From assembly GCA_032433595.1 (NCBI GenBank), contig JASWJB010000460.1:1-26405 (forward strand): a DNA stretch of 26,405 nucleotides, read 5' to 3'. The translations under genes were made by a program, and so were the position numbers. This document shows positions 12,615 through 22,017 of the stretch, one piece after another (within the stretch, counting starts at the first letter, position 1; each line of letters starts with the position of its first letter). Source of the DNA: Conoideocrella luteorostrata. Lineage: Eukaryota; Ascomycota; Sordariomycetes; Hypocreales; Clavicipitaceae. The notes beneath the pieces were generated by a model. The model saw nothing but the letters and a program-made list of their open reading frames with translations, ran no database searches and was not told the DNA's origin.

Positions 12615-12696
12615 TGCGTAATCTGGGAATCGAACCCAGGGCTCCCCGACGTTGCTCGGATGGCAACGGAGAATTTTACCACTAAACCAATTACGC
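12615..12696 (-). tRNA. tRNA-Gly (GCC) with 11-nt intron
   Basis: This is an 82-nt gene giving a 71-nt mature tRNA before CCA addition. The acceptor stem GCGTAAT/ATTACGC pairs perfectly and the discriminator is A. The D-arm GTTT-AGTGGTA-AAAT, the T-arm CTGGG-TTCGATT-CCCAG and both internal promoter boxes are present. The anticodon stem CTCCG/CGGGG has one T-G pair and the loop reads TTGCCAT, with anticodon GCC. The intron TCCGAGCAACG (12650-12660) sits after position 37, the canonical site. Its GCAACG pairs with CGTTGC spanning the anticodon, the anticodon-intron helix that the splicing endonuclease recognises. Confidence 0.95.
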
Positions 12697-12838
12697 TGGT
12701 TTTTGTTGAAGTTCATTTGACTAATTACTTACTATCAAGTTATTTGCACGGTTGAACGTCTCTTACTGTCGCACATCGCAGCTCGACTATTGAGCTGCGT
12801 GTGGATTAATAGACCGATATTAAAATAACTGACAACTC

Positions 12839-13078
12839 TTAGACGGCATGAGCTTCCCTTGCGGTATTCTTATCTAAATATCGCTGGGTTGTATTGGGGT
12901 ACTTCCAACTACTTTCGATTGCCTTGTCGAAGTGTGGATTTGTCCAGCATCGTAAGAGCGGTTTGTAGAAGGTGACGGTCATCCCAAAACCAGGAAGTAG
13001 AATAATAATCTAGACAAAACCCTTTCGTCCGTGTAGCAAAACATAGTAGCAAAATATCACCTGGAAAGCAAAATGCAT
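12839..13078 (-). CDS. Weak candidate two-exon small gene, 62 aa
   Basis: A possible exon 1 (13078-13061, MHFAFQ) is followed by a 51-nt intron (13060-13010) with donor GTGATA and acceptor TCTAG. Exon 2 (13009-12839) begins IIILLPGFG and ends TAREAHAV before TAA. The result would have a short hydrophobic N-terminus and a hydrophilic tail, as in a small membrane or secreted protein. The frame has an upstream in-frame stop supporting the chosen ATG. Against it, the branch point is poor, there is no homologue and the length is near chance expectation. Confidence 0.22.
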
Positions 13079-15156
13079 AGTTTAATCACTGGTAGATTTC
13101 GCACAGTTGACTTGATACTTTTGCGAGCGGACTCAAAATTGCCACGTACTCACCGTAGGGTAGCGTTGTTGAGTGAGGCAACATCGCGGCTGTTTCAGTC
13201 GGATGGACACCACAAACTCCCCGCCCCCCTCCAAACAAAACCCCATGAGGACACTGGATGCGCAACTGGGATTGATGTCACTCCTCCAACTTGACCAATT
13301 GAACCTCAACACCCACGTCTTCACGATAGCTTAATGATGGTATTATCCATAAATGGTCACACTTTGAACCATTCTCAGACAGGAATGACAAGACTTACCC
13401 CTTACGGAACGGCTAGGCCATTTAGAACGATCGTCTAGTGCCACACGATCAATGCTCGTATTCTGAATCCAACAGCATCGAAGAGGAGGACGTATTTACC
13501 CGTGGGAGCGGCTCTTCCTAAGATCTCTCTAGCTTTGTTGGGCAACCTGCCACAATGTTGTGAAGCTGTGGAGCTGGTCAGCTTAGTCACCAGCCTCCTC
13601 CTTCATAGCTTCGGCTTTTGAGCCGCCGACTTCATCCCTTGAATTCCAGTCGTGAAATTGACATCGACCATGTCACTCCTCGCCCGTCTGCCGACGCGTT
13701 TTCGCCCTCACAACCCGGTTTCTTCGAGGCAGGACTTGTACGCTCGCCCAACTTGCCCTATTGAAGTGTGCGGTAACTCCTTGCGGTCGCGATGAGCAGG
13801 CCAAAAAAAAAAAAAACCCCAAAAAAAAAACCACTGCTGCCAAGATAGACAAGGACTACCTAGATGCGCGGACTCGACACTTAATTTTGCTTGAATCAGC
13901 AATGATATGCTGTATGCAATGACCAGACCCGTATTTGCTGCAGCTGGCTTTGGAATCTATTTTCATTGTTATTCAAAGTCTAAAGAAATTACAATACGGG
14001 CTGTCGATTTATTTTTGGCCGTCGGTGGTTTGTACCATCCTACTTTGTGTCTCCATTTTCGCGACGAATCTACAAAGTAGCTGTGGTGAATCCTTGCGTG
14101 GCCAACTCCATTCCACCATGAAAGCCTTTGTCAAATCGATCGTCGCGGGAAATGGTAAAACCATATGATCACGACAATAGCAAACAAAGTATTAGATAGC
14201 GTCATCACTGTTCACCTACGGTGCCGGACTTCCTCTGTCGCACTTGATCAACAACGCGCATGGCTGATGTAGAGACACATGGCACACTTCTCTATCGTTG
14301 AACACCGCTTATTTATTGTATTCTCTTGCCACTGCCGCATCACCTTTGCAGCGGGCTGGCAAAAGTGCTCAACGCTTATGTGTTCCGAGATGTGAGGCTG
14401 GTCTCTACTGCTGAGTTTCCATTTGTCCGTGCCAGCAACTGGAATGCATCTCGATGGCATCGTGTGCCTTCTCGACGACAGCCAGTCCGCCATGTCATGT
14501 TTTTCTCTTGTTTCTCAATTTGGTCTGTCTCTCTACGCCCCGCAGCCCCCCGGCAGCTGCCTGCTTCGTCCCATCAGATGCCAGTCACTTGTCCTAGTTT
14601 CATTGCCAGTGCCAGTTCAGTGCCAGCCGGTCGCCTCCCTTGCGCAAGGTCATTTGCCCACATGTGCATCAGGTCGACTGGTCCAAAACATCAGCCGCCA
14701 CCAGTTCAAGTAAACATTGCATTCCAGATCCTACCGTCCATGGTCTTGTGGACAGCATTGCGCTTCCATTGCTTGCTCCCCGCCACGCTTTTCTGTTCTC
14801 CCATGCCCTTCCTCCTTCCTTGATTCTTCTGCTCCTCTGTTTCTCCCCAACCAAACGACTCTCCCAATTGTGTCTTTGGGCCTTTTAATTCTGTGTCACT
14901 TCTTCATGTTTTTCTTCCTTTAAATCGTTCGCGGTGGTGTTTTCACCAAGCCTTGAATTGTGCTGCCCATTTATCTTGACTTGCTCCTACATCAGTATAG
15001 GAGGGCAGCTTCTCATTCATCCGGCTCGCGTTTACTTTCGCCTGAACCGGCCGTCGCGGCAACAGACGCTGACAACCACAAAAAACACAATCGAGACAAC
15101 GACAGCAACTACGACCACGGCGACCTCTTACGTGCGAAATAGCTTCCCCGATTATT
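13079..15156. other. Intergenic region and kinase promoter/leader
   Basis: No firm gene. A-runs of 14 and 10 bases lie near 13803-13830. From about 14480 to 14930 the plus strand is rich in C and T, typical of fungal promoters just upstream of transcription starts. From 15060 it becomes rich in CAA/ACA, typical of a long 5' leader of the kinase mRNA. Small open frames at 13671-13799 and 13907-14080 (plus) are unsupported. Confidence 0.5.
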
Positions 15157-15165
15157 ATGTGCTAA
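15157..15165 (+). promoter_or_regulatory. Minimal upstream ORF (ATG TGC TAA)
   Basis: A two-codon frame ends 25 nt before the kinase start codon, inside the probable 5' leader. Its ATG context is weak (T at -3 and +4), so most ribosomes would probably bypass it. It could dampen translation if the transcript includes it. Confidence 0.3.
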
Positions 15166-15190
15166 CTCTTACAATTACACCAACATCATC

Positions 15191-18100
15191 ATGGCGGATG
15201 CAATGGTCGCCAAGGCTCGCTCGCCTCTTGCCGAAACGACGAACCGCATGAACTCTCCGTTTCCAGTGTTAGATCAACAAAGAAACAAACCTCGCTGCGA
15301 CCAACCAGAAGTTGCTTATAACCCAAGCAATCATGCTGCCAAAACTAGACCAGAGAGTCGACAGGCCGCTGCCCCACCGCGTACAACTGTCAGTAACTCT
15401 CAACAACCATCGCAAACCGTGGATGAGGACAAGCGTATGTCTCAAGCTTCATATGCCTCAACTTCGAGTAGTCGGAGCAAGAAACACTACAAGACGCATA
15501 TTGGGCCGTGGCAACTAGGACGCACTCTGGGAAAGGGCTCGTCGGCTCGTGTTCGACTATGCCGGCATAATATCACCAATCAACTCGCCGCGGTCAAGAT
15601 TGTGAATCGACGGATGGCATATCTTGTTCAAGATAGCTCCATGGCTGCTTTAAGCAAATGGGACAGTAGCCTACCAGATAAGATCGATGGGGAGATGCGG
15701 GTTCCCATGGCCATTGAACGTGAGGTTGCTATTCTTAAACTCATCGAACACCCAAATATTATGAAGCTCTATGACATATGGGAAAATCGCTCTGAAATGT
15801 AAGACACAGCGAAGTATCTCCCAGGAAAGAATTTTTTTCTTTCTTCTTGCTGACTTTCACTGTAGTTATCTGATTCTTGAGTATATCGACCAAGGCGACC
15901 TTTTTACCTTCATCAACTCTAGAGGCCGCCTGCCGGAGGAAGTGGCCATCTGCTTCTTCAGACAGATGATGAGCGCCATATCGTACTGTCATTCCTTCAA
16001 CGTGTGCCACCGTGACTTAAAGCCGGAGAACATTCTGATCACAGCAGACTTCCAGATCAAGATTGCCGATTTTGGCATGGCCGCCCTTCATCAAACAGCC
16101 ACACATCAACTTGCCACGGCCTGCGGCAGCCCTCACTACGCTGCACCTGAGCTGCTGAAGAACAAACAGTACCGTGGGGATCGTGCGGATATATGGAGTA
16201 TGGGTGTCATTCTATATGCCATGTTGTCTGCCACATTGCCATTTGATGACCCTGACCTGCGACTAATGATGGCTAAAACGAAAAAGGGACAATACGACAT
16301 GCCCAAATTCCTCAGTCCTGAAGCCGAGGATCTTATCCGACGTATGCTTCAGGTTAATCCTGATCGACGAATTACCATGAAAGATATTTGGCGCCACCCT
16401 CTGGTACAAAAATACAGCTATCTCGACGATTTTGGAGACAACAGTGGGCAATTGCCAGATACCAGAAAGGGCTTTCAGTATTCTCCTGTGCCGCGAGTTG
16501 ATATCGACCCTCAACTTCTTCGGCAGCTTCGGTCAATGTGGCACATGTTCAGCGAACAGGATCTTGCCCTTAAACTTGCATGTGAAGAGTAAGTTCATGA
16601 CATGCTGAACAGATAACATGATTTATAGCGACTAACATTCTTTGACCAGGCCCAACGATCAGAAGGCCTTCTATTGGTTGCTTTACAACTATCGGGACAA
16701 GCAACTGGAGGACTTCAAACCCGAGTTGGCTCACTCAATGAGCGATTATCATCATCTTCAGCCAGCGATCTGGAAGAAACGCATCTCGACGTGCCAGTTC
16801 GAGAAAACGCGAGCGAATGGACATGGCCGCTCCATCTCCCGTTTCACGGTCATCTCAACTGCTGCCGAAACGGAGAATGATAGCTATGATCCATATCGGA
16901 GCAGTCGAATGCTGCAAAAATGTGACTCCCAAGTCAGCCAAGCGAAGATTACTGTACACCGCGACGGCCACGTTGTTAGCACAACTACTACCAGTGGGCA
17001 GGCTAATAGGATGCGCAGCGGTTCCAATAGCCGCCGCATGCGAGCTAATTCTACAAGGGCTTCTCTCACCAGCCGGCCGCAGTCTTCTCGCGGATCTCTT
17101 GCCTCCTTGCGAAGCAGTAGACAAGGAACTCCTCAGATACGAGTACCTAGCCTTCGCCATAAACGCGGCGTGGACTTCTCTCATATTCGCAAGCGGTCAA
17201 ACTCTACAGGACCTGGTGCACGATCAGTTACTGGCCGAGCTAGATCTGGGATCGCTAACGGCAACGGAACTGCTGAGCGATCCTCTGCGCCCGTTGCAAG
17301 ATCTTCTAGCCCCGGGACGACCAAAATGGTTGACGGGACCATTCCCAAAGCCATTGGAGCTCCTACTAATGGAGTATCTCAACAGAGTGGTGTGTCTATG
17401 ATCTTTAATGAGGAGCTGCGTCACTTCAGCAGCAACATTGCCAAGGATTGCGATGCGGCCTTCAAGAGTTCTATTGTGGTCGGAGACTCGGAATGTGATT
17501 CTCTGATGACTGTTGGCGATCGCAGACGGGAGTCTAACCCATTTTCTCTGTCTCTAGACAGCCCTACAACAACCATATCGCCTGCAACTGAAGTGTCGAC
17601 CTCATCTTGGCACAGCCGTCCTTTGCCTCCCCTGCCGATAAATGCCGCTATGCGAACCAAGACTAGTGCGTTGGAAAAGGCTGACACTCGCCCAACTTCT
17701 TCAGACAGGGACGATGACTTGGAGGACTCTATCGAGGAAGCTAGCAGAGTCGCTGTTCTTCTCCCTAGACAGGTTGACAGGCGCATCGTCTCAGCCCCAG
17801 CATACAGCCAGCCCATCCGCAAACTGTCGACTTTGCCTTCGATAAACGAAAATTCTGGGGTATACAGTGAAGGAACTCGAATTGTTTCAGCACCTCCACA
17901 TAGCCCCATGAAAAAAGCAAATGAGAGAAACCACAGCATGGAATATCTGAGCAAGGTTGAACACACTATCCGAGTTGTCAATTCGCCAACTCCTGGGAGC
18001 CCCCTCAGATCACCGAACCCATTCAACGCGGAAACGAAGAACGCTCAGGATGGATTTGGGCGTTCTATCCATCGGCTACACGCACATAATGCTGAGGACG

Positions 18101-19002
18101 GTGATGATCACGTTTACGACGCAGGGCAAGAACCCAAGAAGAAGAAGTCGACGTGGTTCAAGCGTACCTCTAGAGCCGAGTCCAGCACGGCATCCAGTGG
18201 TGGCGAGCCACGACGTGCCAGCAGCGCCACGGACTCGAAGCAACACCGATCTGATGAGGATTCCAGTGAGCACGGTAAGAAGAGAAACTTTTCGTTTCCG
18301 TTCTGGAAGAGCAGCAGAGGCAAGGACACCGCTATGTCGATAGGAGTTGAAGGTAAATATTTGTGTCTAGTAACCATTTGGTATCATGCGGGCAAGCTAA
18401 CATGACTACAGGTAATGAGGATGCAACTGAAAAACGACAGATGGCGGCTCAACCAGCTGTTCGAAAACGACGATCTGTCATGCCGTCTTTGAACTCGGGC
18501 AGTACTCGCAACATTGAAGTCAAGCAAAATTGGCTTACACGACTCTTCCGCGTGAAGCCTGCCACCAGCTATCTTTGCATGACTTTGTCTAGCAAGCGAG
18601 CCCGCCAGGAAGTTGTCATTCTGCTGCGAGAATGGCGTCGATACGGTATGAGAAGTATACAGGTTGACAAGCAACGCAACATTGTCTTCGGAAGATTAGG
18701 ACCTAAGAACTGTATGTCCTCTCTCTCCCCTTGGAGTCCGAAATTATCCCGCCGAGACTGAAGCTGATTGATCATATATAGACCTGAACCTGAAAGAGGT
18801 CGAGTTTGCTGCTGAGATTATGACCGTGATTGAGCACGGCAAGAAGCAGCCCTTGTGCATCGTTAAATTTACTCAGGAGCGTGGTGCTGCAAGCAGCTTG
18901 CACCGCATTGTTGAGACGATGAAGATTATGTTTGAAAGCAGACATCTTTTGGTCACGGACAAGAGCAAGCAGAAGATGATGATCAAGACACTCAACTCGT
19001 GA
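15191..19002 (+). CDS. HSL1: Nim1-family Hsl1/Gin4/Kcc4-type Ser/Thr kinase
   Basis: This is a Ser/Thr kinase of the family that links septins and bud-neck or septum assembly to Swe1/Wee1 control of mitosis. Five exons (15191-15798, 15866-16588, 16650-18352, 18412-18711, 18782-19002) give 1184 aa. A Ser-rich N-terminus is followed by the kinase domain from about residue 106. The glycine loop is GKGSSARV, the lysine K136 in AAVKI and the alpha-C glutamate probably E178. The catalytic loop HRDLKPEN is at 251-258, DFG at 271-273 and the activation segment ends GSPHYAAPE at 290-298. An insert of about 25 residues lies between K136 and E178. A long low-complexity Ser/Arg region follows, and the last 135 residues form a KA1 membrane-binding domain. 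All four introns are 59-70 nt with GT-AG ends, and three have clear CTRAC branch points. Filamentous fungi usually have one such gene, so Hsl1 versus Gin4 is a naming choice. Confidence 0.94.
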
Positions 19003-20439
19003 CCGGAAAGAAAAGAACAACCCAAGAAAACAAAAACAAAAGAGGAACCAAAAAAAAAAAAAAGAGACCAAGAAGCCAGGCCCGAGGTGTGACTACGAGC
19101 CGCCAATCATTATGACTAATACAAAATGTAATATTCTATCACTAACCGCTACACTACAATACGTGGCCGGTCAACGGGAGACTGGTAGTCTATATGAAGG
19201 AACAAAAAAGGACAATAGCAGATTATCGAATTATGGCGAACTTATAAATACCTATCTTTGGATGAAGGATTTCTTTCTTGTTTCGCTTTTGCAAGACGGC
19301 TGATTTCTTGCTGTTTCGTTTTCAGGCGTTGGGTTATGGATTGCGGACTGTGGATGGAAACGAAGCAGGAGATACGCAGGTTGACACCACACAATATTCT
19401 TTGTCTTGACGCATGGTTAAGTTATGTACTCGGAGCGGGGATGTTCGTTTTGCATGGCCGTTGAAAAGGATCCAGAACAGGAGGTTATGTTTGTAACTAC
19501 CGCATGTAATTAGAATCATTAGCATCGCTTCTCAGATGAAGATGCCTTTCAATCACATCATTCTGAATGCGGAAGCATGAATGGTTCACGACTTGAGTGA
19601 TGCAGGGAATGTTGTCAGCATGGAAATGCGAGCCGAAGGCTTGACGCACGTCTGACACGTGGGTTTAAGCCGTCTGACAGCGAAGATGGAAGATTGTCAT
19701 GGTTCTTGTCACTATAAAAGTCCTGCATGATGATGGACGGCACAGCGTAGGACTGCATTAGCAGCTGCCAGTTCGAGACGACGCTCGCTACAGCAAAATA
19801 AGTGTGGCAGATTCATTGGGTGATTGCACGGCAGGGTATAAATAGTGGCACACATGTGCGTGTGCTCTAATTGATTAGATCAGCATAGGTCCTGTTAATT
19901 ACTTCAGTATGCAGGAAACCGGAGGCTGTAGCTGACTAGTACGTAGTATGTTGTAGCTGAGGCATGAGGATCGTTCTCTGATGCCAATATCATATCATTG
20001 TATGTACGGGGGTGCATCTGGTTGGTTATAACCTCGGACGTCAAGCAGTCAAGGGCCCAGCACAAGAAAGACGTGGGCAGCGCCGGAAAGACTCGGGGTT
20101 CGTGCCCCGGAGAGGTGTTGTCGTGTGGGGCCGGGAGCGCCATACGCAGCCTCGGCTGGTCGGTCGGTCGTGGGGATGTGTTACCCTTTTGGATTTGTCT
20201 TTGACCCTACTGGCCAGTTTTCGTTCTGGAAGGGTTGCTGGCTCACTAATTATCCTACTGTTCATCCCCTGGTTCGCGGATGCTAAGCCGGGCACGCGTC
20301 ATTGTGTGGTCTGGCTCGGGTTAAGGTGGGAGCGGTGTTGAATCCAGGCCTGTCGCTGGCCGAGGATGGATGGTCGGAACCGATATCCATTCTTCTTCCA
20401 TGGGTGTTGTTCAAGCAAGATGCGATTGAAGATGATAAA

Positions 20440-20474
20440 TTGATTGATTGATTGATTGATTGACTGATTGACTG
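20440..20474. repeat. TGAT/TGAC tetranucleotide microsatellite
   Basis: About eight tandem tetranucleotides, first TGAT and then alternating with TGAC. Simple-sequence DNA with no associated gene. Confidence 0.85.
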
Positions 20475-20744
20475 TGGAGCGGGGAGTATGAATGAAAGAC
20501 TGGACAAGTAGAAAAGGAAAATAAAAGATATGTGGATAGTGAAATGTAGTCTTCTGTCTGCTTGCTTGCTGTACAAAATCTCGGCAGGGCCCGCTGGACA
20601 GTGGCCTGCTGCGAAGACCTCGAGAAGGAGGAGCGACGCCCGCCGCCGGCCGGTGCGTAGAATTATGCAGGGCTGGACAGGGCAGGACTTGGTGTGCGTC
20701 ACAACTGTCTGCTTGGCGCTTGAGACGCTTCGTGATTCCTTCAG

Positions 20745-20776
20745 CGTGAGTGTGAGTGTGAGTGTGAGTGTGAGGG
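20745..20776. repeat. GTGAGT hexanucleotide microsatellite
   Basis: About five tandem copies of GTGAGT. The unit equals a strong plus-strand 5' splice donor, so the array is a row of donor-like sequences, but no exon is evident nearby. Confidence 0.8.
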
Positions 20777-21423
20777 TGGGACGGTGCTTGAGCCGAGACT
20801 GGACTTGGCGCTACTACCCTGCGTTGGCTCCGATGACGCCCTGCATTTTATAGGTGCTTCGTTATCATCTGATACCTGGAGGCTCCCCAAATCACCGCGA
20901 GACAGGATGTAGCTCTCGCTACAAGAGTAGCTTAGCCACCTACCTGCATGCCCGATGCATCCCCACCGGCTGCCGTCCATCCAGCCTCCCACCTCGCAAC
21001 ACAGACGACACCTTCAACAGCTCCCCGGCAAAGGCCAAAGCTAGCTATGTCATTTTTCATGTCCCTTTCATAACCCAGTTGATTCCCTCTTGAAGCTTTA
21101 TCTCCGTCCGCCCGAGCGAAGACCGATGGTGGCCGAGAAACGGAAGCGATCGTGAAGTGAAACTGGCGACCAGGGCCGTCTTTGAATTAATCAACCTTGT
21201 GGTGGCATTGAGTGTCCCGCGCAAAAGGAGCTGCTACATATAATAAGGACGGAGTGGCATGCCCCCCCCATTGACTCGTTGATGTAGCCTTTATTTATTT
21301 TATTTATCCTCCATCCATCTATCCATACATACATACATAAACAATCGTATGCTTTCCTCGTGTATAATCGAGCGTCGTTATAATCGAACGTCGAGACGGA
21401 AACGAGACTCAAGCACCTACCTA

Positions 21424-21669
21424 CCCCACCGTGTGCTCCGTCTATCCGAGTGTTAGTAGTTAGTGAATTGGCTGTGGCATCACCAAGCGTGTTCGTACAC
21501 GGTTGACAACGCACCCGAGAGTAGCCAATTCGTAACGATCTTGAAGGTGAGCTCGCCTTTTTGTATTCCCCGAGTGCACAATAGTACTGTCTGGATACTT
21601 CCCGTGTACTCCGTACTCCATGCTATGCCTGCCGTGCTCGGTCGGGTATGGAGAGCTACGGGGGTGGGG
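21424..21669. promoter_or_regulatory. Possible CreA sites upstream of acuE
   Basis: CCCCAC at 21424-21429 and GTGGGG at 21664-21669 fit the SYGGRG consensus of the carbon-repressor CreA, 350-600 bp upstream of malate synthase. Glyoxylate-cycle genes are known CreA targets, but a six-base degenerate consensus occurs often by chance. Confidence 0.25.
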
Positions 21670-22017
21670 ACCGCCTGAATTCGGCCGTTGACACGTGAAA
21701 GCTTCACAGATCCCGGGAAACGCACCTCTGACAGCCTGTGACGAAACTGCTGGCCATCTTTGTCACCCGGCAATTCTCGTGCCTGACACCGCTTTCGCCT
21801 TTCTGACATTTATTTTGGCTCCCGTTCTTCTTACTCTCAACTCAGCATCCTCAATTGTTTCATCCGGGACTGCGTTGAGAGAATACTAAGAAAAGCACTC
21901 CCGCCAACGAAGAGAGTATCGAAAGCTCCGTCTGTCCGCTGCGGCATCTCCCTCTCCTCTCCTCCGGTTAACTTACACACCCTCACAACACACACATCAC
22001 CACCACCACCGCCCACA

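Larger units (their letters stand above)
19003..22017. other. Gene-free intergenic region between kinase and acuE
   Basis: No gene was recognised. A TATAAATA lies near 19838 with no convincing frame after it. The region holds TGAT/TGAC repeats (20440-20474), GTGAGT repeats (20745-20776), TTTA and CATA runs near 21291-21340 and one exact TACGGAGTA-type motif at 21607. The last 200 bp are C/T-rich then CA-rich, ending in CAC repeats before the acuE start, which fits a promoter and 5' leader. Confidence 0.5.

Noticed and set aside
13435..13560. Minus-strand frame containing GKYVLLFDAVGFRIRAL
   Set aside because: It reads like protein but has no start, stops at TAG, and two other frames in the same place are also open. 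Chance cannot be excluded.
13671..13799. 41-codon plus-strand frame starting MSLLARLPTRF, resembling a mitochondrial presequence
   Set aside because: No following exon with a consistent frame was found before the A-runs at 13803; length is within chance.
16817..17401. 194-codon plus-strand frame in another phase
   Set aside because: It is a shadow of the low-complexity Ser/Arg region of the kinase exon 3.
17421..18026. 201-codon minus-strand frame
   Set aside because: It is antisense to kinase exon 3, with no independent features.
19726..19800. ATGATGA as a C box of a C/D snoRNA
   Set aside because: No CTGA D box at a suitable distance and no terminal stem.
20091..20113. Strong GC hairpin (CTCGGGG...CCCCGGAG) resembling a tRNA T-arm
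   Set aside because: The rest of a tRNA fold is missing and no T-run follows; treated as an isolated hairpin.
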